64,000 nt of DNA, from assembly GCA_021464245.1 (NCBI GenBank), contig JADCRB010000018.1, forward strand, positions 3,458,015 through 3,522,014, written 5' to 3'. Position 1 is the first letter of the stretch; each line of letters opens with the position of its first letter. The stretch is from Carallia brachiata (Eukaryota > Streptophyta > Magnoliopsida > Malpighiales > Rhizophoraceae). Position numbers and translations under genes: made by a program. The notes beneath the pieces are model-generated. The model did no database searches. It saw only the letters and a program-made list of their open reading frames with translations, and was not told where the DNA came from. Below are positions 12,777 to 24,865 of the stretch, piece after piece.

Positions 12777-12903
12777 GAGGTTGAATATTTACTCAACTGG
12801 TTGAGAGGGGGTTCTCTCTCAACCAGTAAGTAGGGGGTTCAAATCCCACCAAACCTCACTTCCCCCTCTCCAAATGCCTAATAAGGCTCTTTATAGATCA
12901 AAA
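12777..12903 (+). mobile_element. tRNA-derived SINE with 17-bp TSD
   Basis: A 127-bp insertion lies between perfect 17-bp direct repeats agaaagaagggtgaggt (12760-12776 and 12904-12920). Copy A has the site only once (about 2665). The body has a box-A-like tactcaactggttgagaggg and a good box B, gggttcaaatccc, then a pyrimidine-rich part and a short A-rich end. An internal inverted repeat (actcaactggttgagag / ctctctcaaccagtaag) surrounds the box A region. Confidence 0.85.
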
Positions 12904-14177
12904 AGAAAGAAGGGTGAGGTCATTGCAGGTAGTGATGCTGCAAAGAAAGTGCGGAAAAAGAACAGTAAATTTTTGTGCTTTGGGGATGCATACTAATGCC
13001 TCAACTGATCGTTTTGTAGTTATGGTCTCTATTATGTCAATGCAATGTAGATCTTATATCAAAGTTTCAATTTAACTGAAATGGTTAAGCCAGTGTGCCT
13101 AACCTACATGGGTGAGAGTTCGATCTCTTGTCTATGCTCTCATCTCCTCTATTTCTGAACTACTGAGTTACCAGCTTTAAGGGACAATCAATAAATAACT
13201 AGGAGGTTTGCGCCTTAAGATAAACTACGTGAGTTACATATGGTTGTCTTTGATCTCATGCGGTTGATGTGGTTGCAGGATATCTATAACCATTGCAGAA
13301 TAGGATGGAGATGGATACCATATTAAAGTTCCAATGGGAATATCTATGCTAGAAGCTGCCCACCAAAATGATATATAACTTGAAGACAAGGATTTGTCAT
13401 GATATTTCTGTTCATTGAGTTTCACCCTTTTGTTAGTACCACAATGAATGCTATGCTGATATCCATGCTTCTATTCGAGTTCTTTAATCATGATAGTAAT
13501 TTTTGTACTACTTTTTTTGTTTGTATATTATCACCATCCAAGTTATAGTTCTCTAATTCTATACCCTCCGCAGACTGATCGAGAAAGGGACTAAATAACT
13601 TTATTAGCATTACAATTAGATAGTTTGCATCTCTTTTTTTTATCTTTATCAATAATTATTTCTTTTAGATTTGTTGTTTTGATGTTAAAATTCTCATATC
13701 ATGGAACAAATTTTTTTTAAAAAAAAAGATTGCGCTGGTTTAGAAACTATTTTCTCCATAAAACTCTAATTGGGACCAGGTCGCTTCTTCTTGGTGTTCT
13801 CTTTAATAACATTTTTCCAAGTTATGGGGATGATCAACGCAGTCAGCAGAAAAACTAAAAAAATGGTCATCATCAAGAGAAGAAGCAAGAGTTTAAGAAG
13901 CCTAATGACAGCATGCGCAAACATGACCAAGCGAAAGAAAAATGAATGAGATAAACCTATGCTCTCTGCAAACCGGTCGAATCAAAATCCTCTTCCTGCA
14001 AAATTTTATTGTTAACTATCCAAATAACAATATATTAGGACCGAACAAAAAAAAGGCTAAATGAAAAGAGAATTCACTACAAGCCTACACAATATCATCA
14101 TTATCTAAATTCTCTACTGATGGCAATTGATAAACAAAAGAACAATCATATAATTGCAAGAATACCTTGGTTCCTTC

Positions 14178-14373
14178 TGTTAGAAATGAGCCGTCCCACA
14201 TCGGTGGGAGATGAAATAATGAAAAGATATATAAGTTAACGGTAAGTTGGTTAAGGTGATTTAAGTCAATTTAACAAGATAACGAACTCATTTAATAACT
14301 TAAAATGAATTTGAGATAAATGTAGATTAATACTCTCCTACCCGTAATGGCCCATGCCGCGCAAAATATAACA
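14178..14373. mobile_element. TRIM-like solo LTR (196 bp), 5-bp TSD
   Basis: The element starts TGTTAGAAATGAG and ends ATATAACA, giving the TG...CA ends of an LTR, and it is flanked by ccttc at 14173-14177 and 14374-14378. It contains the cccacatcggtgggag motif that I recognise from many plant TRIM and other small LTRs. Copy A lacks it at the matching site (about 3880). A lone LTR with a TSD indicates recombination between two LTRs after insertion. Confidence 0.85.
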
Positions 14374-14789
14374 CCTTCCAATAAGCAGCAGCTGCTTCAA
14401 ACTTTGGCAAAACCAGAGTTGCATTCAACAAAGGCACAGTAGCAACACCATTGCAGAACTGCACCCATCATTAAAGAGAATGCAAATTTTACCAAAACAA
14501 ATGGGAAAACGGAGCACTGATTATAATGATAACAAAATCATTAAACATTTAGAATTGGATTCCAGATTTTGGGTACATGCTAAAAACATGTGAGCAATCC
14601 ATTTAATAATTGCAGAATTTGATACAGGACAAAATCATTGACCCAAGTGCTAGATCACAATAGAAATTGTCATTAAACATATTGAATCACCAGGAATCAA
14701 TATCCACAACATCAATTTTGGCATTGAGCATTTACAAGAAGAACACCAATCAAAGACAGGAGATTGGTCTCCTCTGCACTTGATGTTCC

Positions 14790-17331
14790 TGATAGGAATC
14801 GTAGAGAGTTTTCTCAAATAAAACTGTAATAGAAATAAGTACTTTAAAATCGATTCGTAATAACGGATCGGTTGCTTATTAAGTACGATTAAATAACTAG
14901 TCTAAGAGAAAGAGAAAGTTACTTACAATTCAAGTCTTTTATTCTCTTTCAAGCCTTATCGGCTGGTTATTGCAAACCACCACGGTCCAAACGTCTGGTC
15001 TCTGATAATATCCACACAAAGACTATAAAAGACAATTCTTCTTAGCTTACACTCTTTTATTTGTGTTCGGATTGGATTATTAAGTGAAGAAAGAATTGAA
15101 AGGGAAAAAGTTAGTTTGTGTGTTTAAATACAAAAATTCACGAGGAATACAATTGTTTCTTTGCTGTTGATAGGGCTCACAATTCATTTTCTTTCCTTTT
15201 CTATTAAAAATGAAGGCTGCAGGACAGACTATGAGGGGTTCAATAAAATTACAAAACTGCCCCAACAATTGAGTCAAACGGTCAAAAAACCCAAAACAAT
15301 TTTTGATTAAGCAGGACATGTATAATTAATAGAAAAGGTTGGTGGCAGACACAAGTGGCAGACTGCGGTTACATGTATTTGATATATACAATAAAGATCA
15401 TATTTTGTGTAACTATAATAATAAAAAGTAATATAAAAAAGTATTATTATTTTTTTATTTTATATTTTTTAATTACAATTACACGAAAAAAAATCACAAT
15501 TACATAAATTATGCGTGTGTAAACAAAATATGCCTAAAAGACGTTTGCCCATGTAACAACCCTCGTTAACTATTCCGTTGCAGAACAATGAATGATAATC
15601 GCCCCTTTGCTCCACGTGAGCTATAATCAGTTTCTTTGCTCACGCATAACGTACTTTGAAAAAAAAAATTGAAAAGAAAAGAAAAAATGTATACTTCACG
15701 TCGAGTGGAGTCAATAATAGTGCATCCTATAGGGTATTAAATCCCAAACAAATAAAACATGTGGTCGTGTCAATATACAATTAAAAAAAATTAATTAAGG
15801 GCATTTCGATTATTTGGTATAATTAGTATTTGTTTCTTTTAATTTCTCCTTTTATTTAAATTTACTTTTTTTAATTTTTTTCTCTTATAATTCTAACATA
15901 TTTAAACGATTATCAATAAAATTTTTTTTTTCCTATTTATTTCTTTCTCATTACTTTCTTTCTTACCACTTTTTTTTCTCTCTCCCAACAAAATTTAAAC
16001 ACACCATTAGGGAGAAGAAGAGAGAGGATGACAAGCCTAAGGAAAAATGCTAGTTCTTAATGTCAAAAAAAAGACAGTTTGTTACGCAAATTTTATTAGG
16101 TTCAATTTATTTATAGAGACTTTAGACTATATAAACTCCAGTGTAATTTCTTATAAATTACAGTTTAGTCTTTATATATTCAAATATCACATATTTGATT
16201 TCAAAAATTTCGTAAACTTTTCAATCAAATTCAACTTGATCTCTTTTTATGTCTTTCACTAATTTCCTTAATGTGTGACCCATTACGATCATGATATATT
16301 GGAAATGAATATAAATTATTATCTCAATAGATTAGATAAATTAAATTGATTTAATTTATTATAATTCTTTAATTAATTAATTTATATTTATATATCAAGA
16401 TTGACGTCAAATAACGTGTCGTAACCACCCAAATGTCAAGACTATCAAAGTGGTTTGACAAATCCCTTAAATGCACGGTCTCTCAATGTAATTCTTTCCT
16501 TTCATCATACAAATGTTCCAATTAAATATAGAATATGAAATTAGTATCTACTCTTATCTAATTATATTTGTTTTCAAATATAGATTATTGATTTTATGAA
16601 TGAGATCATAACTCTTTATAAATACTCATTCTAAGAAATTTCTTGAATCAATATCCTTGGAAAACAATGAAATATTCTCCAATAATTATTTTAGGATGAT
16701 AAATCCTTTATTAATCACTCAACTATCTCCATATAGTTCATATTATACTCACTACAAGCTCTCACAAGCGAATCTTGATAAGGCTAACCCAAAGACCATA
16801 TCAAAGCATAATAATTCATATATGAGCTATTTTGGTGATCTCAAGTCTAAGGATAACTTACACGACTATTACATGAACAGTTAAACTGATACACAAGTAA
16901 TGTTTCATTTATAAATTCTCATAAGAAGTCAATTCAGTGAATTTATTCATCTAACAAACACCCATATGTTTGTTCAAGTATCTCTATACTTCAATTTATG
17001 AGATCAACTGCTTATTTTATAAGAAAGTTACGTAATATGTACTGGTCTCATGGCTTTATCGATGTCCAATCTAAATAGCACATCGATGGAGAATATTTAG
17101 AAATAATATTTTGATGTGATAGGTATCTCATGATTATAATCCAATTATAATTACCTTTATAAAATATATTTATTTCATAAACTTTATCTTTAAAATATAT
17201 TATTAGTAATATCATGTATATATACAAAATTAAAGATAAAAATTATCTTTATTAATAAAATTGCGTGTATGAGATATCCAATGTGTATTCAAATAACAAC
17301 AAACTAATTGGTTACTAGGACACCCCTAACA
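14790..17331. mobile_element. 2.5-kb LTR-type insertion, 5-bp TSD, no coding domains
   Basis: The insertion begins TGATAGGAATC and ends CCCCTAACA, with gttcc at 14785-14789 and at 17332-17336. Copy A shows the uninterrupted site (gatgttcctgcattgacta, about 4285-4303). TG...CA ends with a 5-bp duplication fit an LTR retrotransposon insertion. I see no second copy of the ends inside it, no gag or pol domains and no primer-binding site. A long solo LTR is therefore most likely, with a non-autonomous LARD-type element as the alternative. Short ORFs inside (16047-16262, 16657-16884) resemble nothing I know. Confidence 0.75.
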
Positions 17332-17739
17332 GTTCCTGCATTGACTAAATCCTAATGCAATTAACAAACATTTCAAAACCTATTGCTAGTTTTTGACCTG
17401 GGATTGTGATTTCTCATTTGAGTTGATAAATTCCTAATAGTGAGTATGTTTCTTCAAAATACAACAGCAAAAACTAGGCCTTAGTCTCAAACTTAGTCTG
17501 TTTCCTCAGATAACAAATTGGACATTTATAGAAATATTAATAAGATGCAAAATGACAGCAGAATCAGAAAACTTACAGATGAACGTGTACCTTAAACCAA
17601 ATTTTGTGCTGTTCATGCTGGATTAAGATGGAACTTGCTCGACTATTTTTATTTGTCTTATTCAGAAGTCTTTTATACCTCTCTCAAACCCATAAAGATG
17701 TGAAAATACCAAGTTTTTACTCCTACAGAAATATTAGAC

Positions 17740-18220
17740 TTTTTTTTTAAAAAAAAATTTCTTAAACTTATACTAATTGATTAAAAAATGAAAGACAGTT
17801 ACCAAGATTAAAAATTCAAAAGTCTTTTATATCTTTCTTAAACCCTTAAGTTCTCTTTTACTGATATGACAATAAAAATACTTTTCTGTTGACAGCAAGA
17901 GTTCAATCGATTCCACGATTGCCATTTCCATTGGAAAAAATGTTTTCTTCGTCCGTGAAAATTAGTGCGCCTTGGCGTTTGCACGCCGCGCCTCCTTTGC
18001 AACAGTATTATTTTCTTTTAACTAAGGATAATTTGGTAATTTTGTTGTTTATCAATCGTTAATGAAAATAAAAAATAATTTGACCTTACTTTTTTAAATA
18101 GCAGTTATTTGTACGATATATTAATAATAACAGTAAGTATAAGAAAATAACCAAACATTATTTTAGATTTCTTTTTGATTTCCAACAGCAACAACGGCTT
18201 CCATCAGCAAAATCAAAGGG
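17740..18220. other. Intergenic, nothing recognised
   Basis: AT-rich sequence between the end of duplication copy B and the foldback element. A small GC-richer patch at 17930-18000 has no coding pattern. Confidence 0.5.
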
Positions 18221-18717
18221 ATATACATTTATTTAGTTCTAAATTTTTAGATTTTTTTTATTTAAGTCTTAAATTTTTTTGAAATTTCATTTCAGTTCTA
18301 AATCTTTTGATTTTGCTCCAAATCAGTTCTTCTGTTAGTCAAACCGTTAAAAATTATTGTTGACTAACGGAAATTTTTTTAAAAAGATAAAATATACTAT
18401 TTCAATTCACCAGTTAATAGAAATACTATATGAATCTTAAAAAAATAAATAAATAAATAAATAAACTCAAAATCTCAACTTATATGTTACTATTTGAGAG
18501 TAAAATATAAGAATTTAATAACAAAAAAAAATTAAATAATAAATTTTACCTTTTTAAAAAAATTTTCTGTTAATGAACAGTAATTTTTAATAGTTTGACT
18601 AACGGAAGGACTGATTTGGAGTAAAATCAAAAGATTTAGAATTGAAATGAAATCTCAAAAAGATTTAGAACTTAAATAAAAAAAAATTTAAAAATTTAGA
18701 ACTAAATAAATACATAT
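18221..18717. mobile_element. Foldback MITE with long terminal inverted repeats (497 bp)
   Basis: The ends are inverted copies: 18221-18240 (atatacatttatttagttct) pairs with 18698-18717 at 18 of 20 bases. The pairing continues inward for about 150-200 bases with small gaps, including gttagtcaaaccgttaaaaatta against taatttttaatagtttgactaac. The centre is an AT-rich spacer with an (AAAT)n run near 18450. Long TIRs suggest a Mutator-like or foldback MITE. I could not fix a target-site duplication, so the superfamily is open. Confidence 0.8.
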
Positions 18718-18892
18718 CTTCAAAATCAAACACCCTTTTTGTTGCAGAAAATGGGAACTTACGCATCCCTCAAATTCAAGATTTCAGAAAATGAAGCCAT
18801 GGTAGAAGTCAAGCCAGCAATCCGGAAAATCTTAAAAAGGTTTTCTCGCCATAAAAAAAAAAAAAAGAAAAAGTAAATGAAGACTTTGGGGT

Positions 18893-19039
18893 GGTTCTGC
18901 ATTTGGATATGATTCATATGAATGGAAACCAGTTGAAAGTGGACGTGGCAGTGGGATTTCCGGCGCATTGTTGACTATGCACGCAGTTATTACGAGGAAA
19001 TGTGAATGGCTCACCAAGACTTTCATGGAAAAGGAATAG
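18893..19039 (+). pseudogene. Detached 3' tail of a receptor-like protein gene
   Basis: An open stretch of 48 codons ends in TAG and reads like the end of an RLP: a region where the transmembrane helix should be, eroded to a Gly/Ser-rich stretch, then AVITRKCEWLTKTFMEKE. This matches the tail of the pseudogene at 19934-22840 (VVVKRRYEWFMKTFK), and the following non-coding bases also match (ggaggcgtcgaaattgaatt against agaggcgcagaaattgaatt). No LRR sequence lies upstream, so only the 3' end of a second RLP copy survives. Confidence 0.7.
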
Positions 19040-19933
19040 GAGGCGTCGAAATTGAATTAATATTTTCTCGAAGGAAGATTTTTCTTAGAACAATGATATA
19101 AATTATATTGAAAGGTCACGAATTTAAATTTCTTTAAAAATTAATTAATTAAAAAATGATACAAATTTGGTTCAAAAAATATTCATAAAAAATGTGTTAG
19201 ACACAAGTTTATGTAATAAGATCTAGTAAAAAATTTATTAAATTCAAAAAAATTGTGGAATGAATTGTACGTCTTCAATGTCTCTCCCAGTCCATTGCTA
19301 CGTAGTTAAGTTAAAAAAAAAAAAAAAAAAGGCCCCAAGTTTTTCTTTAGCATTGTAAAACTTTTGATTGGAGAGATTTGCGTCCTGAGCATTGACTACG
19401 AATATAAATGGCATACTCTTTCGACAAACCAGAACTAAATTTATAATTTTCTCCGGAAAACAGGAAGAAAAAAATCCTTGATTGCATTTTAGAGGTTTAA
19501 CTAGGTGTGACTGTTCGAATCGGAATCGAACTGAAATCAGACTAGCTATTAATTGATATTGGACTGGACCGGTCCGTTGGTTTTGAAACCGACGGGTTTA
19601 ACTAGAGATGTCCCCATGAAGTCCTCTAACTATTATACCATAATGGCCGGTGGTCGCAATTTTTAGATGTTGATAGATAGTGATGATATTCCAATGACAA
19701 CAGTACGAGTCGTTGTCAAAATGTGAAACCGTGTTCTTTGTGTGAAATACTTCAGATACGGCAATATCCACAACTAAGAGGTCTTGAATTAAAATCACAT
19801 CTCATCATTATTAATTGTGAATTTCTGCACGTTAAGAGGGCCTATGCTTTGTTCAAAGAGTGCCTATAAATTGTAATCAATTGCCACCCTTGTGCATAAA
19901 CCAGCAGTGCAAAACAGTTCAATCAAAAACAAC
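19040..19933. other. Upstream region of the RLP pseudogene
   Basis: AT-rich sequence with an A18 run near 19312-19330. A short patch at 19510-19600 (ggactggaccggtccgttggttttgaaacc) resembles the ACCGG-rich hAT MITE at 53496. A TATA-like tgcctataaatt lies near 19861, about 70 bases before the first ATG, and could be the old promoter of the RLP. Confidence 0.45.
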
Positions 19934-22840
19934 ATGAAGTCGCCCTCAGTCCGCTCTGAGTGCATTATCTTAAGCTTCTTGCTCTTCTTGTCTTCATTTC
20001 TTCATGTCTCTATCACTTCAGCCGCCTCTCTTCCGGGTAGTCCATTCTGTCAGGTTCACGAACGCCTCGCCCTCCTGCAGTTCAAACAAAGCTTCATCAT
20101 AAGCAGCTCTGCCTCTAGCAGTCTGTCTGCCTATCCAAAGATCGAATCTTGGAAGCTCCAAGGCGAACATGCTGATTGCTGCTCCTGGGACGGCGTGGAT
20201 TGTGATAATAGCACCGGTCACGTCATCAGTTTGGACCTTAGTAGCAGTTGTCTCCATGGTTCCATCAACTCCAGCAGTGGCCTCTTCCATCTAGTTCACC
20301 TCCGTAGGCTTAATCTTGCTGACAATCATTTTAATTTTTCAGAAATACCATCAAATTTAGGCCATCTTTCCAAGTTAATCTATCTTAATCTTTCCTTTTC
20401 TGCATTTTCTGGCCCAATCCCATCAGATATTTCAAAATTGTCAAAGTTGGTTTCCCTCGATTTATCCCTTGACATATCTCAGACTAGTCAACTGCTGCTT
20501 CAGATGCCAATTTTTCAAATGTTATTGCAGAACCTGACTAGCCTAGAAGTTCTTCATCTTGATCGTGTATACATATCGTCCCCCGTGCCTGGTTCCTTGG
20601 CAAACATATCCTCTTTAACATCACTCTCTTTAGAAGATTGTGAGTTGTACGGTGAATTTCCTCCAGCGATCTTCCAACTTCCAAATCTAAAGGTTCTTAA
20701 TGTGTCATGGAATAGGAATCTGAGTGGTTACTTACCTGAGTTCAACTCAACTAGTCCACTTGTGGTATTGGATCTTGCAAAAACAAGGTTCAATGGAAAG
20801 CTACCAGCCTCGTTGGGAAACCTCAATTCCTTGCAATTTTTCGATACTGAGGACAACAACTTCTCTGGAAAAATTCCTGCTTCATTGGGAAATCTCACAG
20901 AGCTTGTTCACTTGGGCCTTTCAGGAAATCCTTTTGAGGTTCCGAATGTTTCTTCCCTGTCGTGGCTTGGTAGGCTGAGCAAACTCAATCTTCTAAGCCT
21001 TAAGAATGTTATATTTAATAGTGAGTTTCCTCTTTATGTTGCAAATCTTACCCAACTTCAGGAATTATATATACTCAAATGCAAAATATTTGGTCCAATC
21101 CCAGTTAACATCTCTCAATTGTTCCAGTTAACCTCTTTAAGTCTATCAAACAACATATTACAGGGTCCCATTGCAGATTCAATCTTCCAAATGGGTAGTC
21201 TTCAATTTCTTGATCTTTCTTACAATAACTTGAGCGGCATAGTAGAATTGGATGCAATTATGAAGCTCCAAAACTTGACCGAGTGAACTTGTCAAACAAC
21301 AGCTTGTCATTGAATGCCAAGTCCATCCCTAACACAACTCATCGAAAGTTTGTTGCTTTAGGACTTGGATCGTGCAATTTAGGCCATTTTCCATCTTTTC
21401 TACGTGATCAAGATCGCCTGGAGCGGCTGGATTATCCAACAACCATATTCATGGCATCGTGCCCAGCTGGGTGTGGAACATTGGCCAAGGCACTCTAAAG
21501 GAATTACACCTTTCAGCAACTTCCTCACTGGTTTTGAACGCGGTCCGGCTGTGATCAGACGGTCTCAACTTGTCCTGTTAGACCTTGGGAATAACATGTT
21601 TCAAGGTTCTCTTCCAGTACCACCACAAACCATCAAGGGTTATTTTGCCGCTGGAAACAATTTCACAGGGGAGATTTCGCCAGTTTTCTGCAACCTCGTA
21701 AACCTTGGTTACCTTGGTTTGTCCAACAACAATCTCAGTGGCGCGCTTCCTCAATGTTTGGAGAGTTTAACTGCTTCGCTAGAGCTATTGATTCTAGGAA
21801 ACAATAATTTTCGCGGTAAGATTCCTCCCATGCATCCAAATGCCTGCAACTTAAAGATTGTTATGTTGGGTCGCAATCAATTAGAAGGGCAGATGCCAAG
21901 ATCGTTGGCAAATTGCACAAAACTAGAGATTTTAGACCTTGGAAGCAACCAGATAGACGATGCTTTCCCCTCTTGGTTGGCAACACTTCAGCAGTTGAAG
22001 ATTCTAATCCTACGGTCGAATCGATTCAATGGCATGCTCGGTGATGCTGATTCAAAGTCCAGTTTTCCCATGTTGCGCATAATTGACCTCTCTCAGAACA
22101 ACTTTTCAGGTCAATTGCCAGCGCACTTATTCCTCAATTGGAATGCGATGAAGACAATGGATGCATTCGATTAGCATACATTCACACGGCAACGAAATTG
22201 GGATCATACAATATTCAGGGAGACTTTCTGTACCAAATTTCATTAAATAACAAGGGAAGGAAACTAGAATACCACAAGATTTTAAGCTTCTTCATCGCCA
22301 TGGATCTCTCGGATAATGGATTTACAGGGGAGATTCCAACATCCATTAAGAGCCTTCATGGGCTTCATCTGTTGAATCTTTCTAACAATGTTCTCAATGG
22401 CAACATTCCGACATTTTTAGGAAATCTTACGCAGCTTGAGACATTAGACCTTTCTCGAAACAAACTTATAGGAGAAATTCCTCAACAACTAACTCAACTG
22501 AACTTCCTTGCTATCTTCGATGTGTCTGAAAACAACCTGACAGGGTCTATACCACAAGGGAAGCAGTTTGACACATTTGAGAATAGCTCATACGAGGGAA
22601 ACTTTGGCTTATGTGGGAACCCTTTATTGAGGAAATGCGGAAATTCAGAGCTTTTGCCACCATCAACTTCAATGCTCGAAGAAAACGAAGAAAGGAGATC
22701 TTCATTTGAATTAGTTGGAGACCAGTTGTGATGGGTATGCTGGCGGGCTCTTGGTTGGATTGATGATCAGGCACGTCGTGGTTAAGCGGAGATATGAATG
22801 GTTTATGAAGACTTTCAAGGTCAGACCACAGAACGGATGA
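19934..22840 (+). pseudogene. Receptor-like protein (LRR-RLP, Cf-9 class) pseudogene
   Basis: This was a membrane LRR receptor-like protein without a kinase, the class that includes pathogen receptors such as Cf-9. Visible in order: ATG at 19934, a hydrophobic signal peptide (about residues 10-30), the LRRNT motif (HERLALLQFKQSF...CCSWDGVDCD), many extracellular LRRs with NNxLSGxIP-type cores, the C-terminal cap (FENSSYEGNFGLCGNPLLRKC), an acidic patch, a damaged transmembrane region and a basic tail (KRRYEWFMKTFK). The frame is broken about six times: near 21284, 21432, 21513, 22170, 22712 and 22765. The first break truncates the product inside the LRRs after about 450 residues. The lesions look like single-base changes that leave the flanking codons clean. 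A truncated secreted LRR protein could still be made, but I call it dead. Confidence 0.88.
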
Positions 22841-23880
22841 GAAACAAGAGGCGCAGAAATTGAATTTTTTTTTGTCTTATTAGAATTTCAGAAATTTTTT
22901 TGAAATTTTGTTCGATCGTAATAAAATTTTAATTTTTTTAATTAATATAATATTTTTTGTAACAAAAAAAATAATATGTATTTTTTTATTAAAAAACATA
23001 TTACGATAATTATAAAAATTTGAAACCTCATCGCAATCAACTATTTCCAATTTCTTTAAGGAATTCATCCAACCCAATTGTTTTGAGGGATATGTTTGTG
23101 ATCGTTTCTAGTACTCTTTTTGCCACTTATGTAGATACAATGTTTTGAGCAAGTAAACAATGTGTTTAGGGACGTCTCTAATGTCTAAAAATAACAATAT
23201 GTTTAGGGGAAACTTGAAGTGAACAAAGGTCAGGCCAGATCTCTCAGTTATATTATTTTGTATATTATGTTTATTTGACATAATGTTTCATTTACTTTCC
23301 ACAGAAACTTGAAATGAACAAACCCAATGAAGAAAAAAAATGACGTTTAAGTTTGAAACATTGCCCCCAACCCTGTTGCGATATGCGTCATGCAGTTGGT
23401 CCGAAGGCCCTTAGTGTGCAAACCCAAAGCCTCTAATCATGTATTTTCGTTTGGAATTAGTCCATTAGGCTTTCTTGGCCCAGCTTACAGAAGAGGGTTT
23501 GATTGGTGTACTTTTTCAAAACTCGTCCACAACAAACACCATAATGCGCTTACAAACGTTAAGCAACGGATAACAAAGTTGTGTCTCAAAAAAAAAAAAA
23601 AGGACTGCAAATCATATAATGAAGTTGAAATGAAAATAAATGTGACATTTACAAGTCTAGCCATTAATTATACTTGGTATATCATTGTTGGTATTATTGT
23701 TGAAGATTTGATGTTGGGTAAACTCAAATAAGCTTCTCCCACACCCAAACCACCAGAGTCATATCAAATAGACACATTCCCTAGCATATATTTAATATGT
23801 ATGTTTGACAAAATACATATATGTGATGAAATAGTCTATCACAATCAAAACAGAAGCATGAAGAAAAAAATTTGAAACTA
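22841..23880. other. Intergenic between RLP pseudogene and PPR copy C
   Basis: AT-rich 3' flank of the RLP. An uncharacterised ORF of 113 codons at 23390-23731 has no family features and a poly-Lys run from an A-tract, so I do not call it a gene. Confidence 0.45.
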
Positions 23881-24865
23881 CTGCCGCAATTCAGTGAAAT
23901 TCTGGCGACAAATTAATTTTCCAAGGAAAGCTTCTTGCCCATTGCAAAGCACACGTCAAGTATTGAGACTAATTTTCCTTGATTTCCTTTTCGACAACAA
24001 CAGAGGCTTCAAGTGGGATTCCTATATATGATGGTAACAACAAGCGAGCGATCCAATAACCAATAATTAGAGAAGTTAATATAAAACAACATCATTAATG
24101 CGAGTGCTAGATCACAACAGAGATTGTAATTCGGACACATTAAAACAACCAGGAATCCAGACCTGCAACATCAGTTTTGGCTGGCATTAGGCATTCGTTT
24201 TAAGCATTTCCCAATGACCTTAACAAGAAGAATACGAAGCAAAGAAGGAAAATTCTACTCTGCACTCGATGTTGTTATATTCTCTATATTCTAACACAAA
24301 CAAAAAATATTTCTGCACATCTGTTGTTGTCTGGGATTCTGAATTCTCATCTCTTAAAATAAGAAATTCCAAATGGTGAGTATGCTTCCTCAATATACAA
24401 CAACAAAGGCAGAAAAAGACAGAAATAAGAACCAGAAAAATGACAGATGAACATGCACCTTAAATAAATTTTTGTATGATTGATGCTGGATTAAGATGCA
24501 ACTTAATTGATCATTGATAGAAGTCTTAACCACAAGTCAAACAATTTAAGTCTCTCTTCATTCTGTAAAGCTGTGAAAATACCAAGTCCTCATTCCTATG
24601 GGATACACAAGCAGCTTGATATATTATTTGGAAATGCACAAAGTAAAAGCTGGAATCTAGTTATATCCAATATATAGAAGATCCGAGGTTCAAGCAAAAA
24701 ACAAGGTGTAAAAAAACTGAGTACACTTGCTAAAGTATGTCCACAAATCTGAAATACACTGCCAGTTTTTTTTATGCATATAACTCTAAAAACTGAACCC
24801 AATTCCCCACCTTTCTCCTAGATAGCAGCATCATTAACTTCAAAATTTCACCTGCCAATTCCACC
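23880..24865 (-). other. 3' flank of PPR copy C
   Basis: Shares blocks with the 3' flanks of PPR copy A (about 4100-5090) and copy D (about 43620-44350), for example accaggaatccagacctgcaacatcagttttgg in sense on the plus strand. No gene. It shows that whole loci, not only coding regions, were duplicated. Confidence 0.7.

Larger units (their letters stand above)
9770..17740. repeat. Segmental duplication copy B with four insertions
   Basis: This is collinear with 1-4720. Homology ends near 17735 (aatattaga), just short of where copy A runs into its PPR gene, so copy B has lost the PPR coding region. It carries four insertions absent from copy A: 9837-10008, 12777-12903, 14178-14373 and 14790-17331. 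Outside them I find no intact gene. The exon-like pieces noted in copy A recur at about 12905-13000, 13275-13400 and 13860-13945, and they also contain stops and shifts. Confidence 0.85.

Noticed and set aside
16047..16884. ORFs of 71 and 75 codons inside the LTR-type insertion
   Set aside because: They match no gag or pol motif and fit chance ORFs in AT-rich DNA.
19892..19933. Upstream extension of the RLP start
   Set aside because: The codon at 19892 is GTG. The first ATG in frame is at 19934, directly before the signal peptide.
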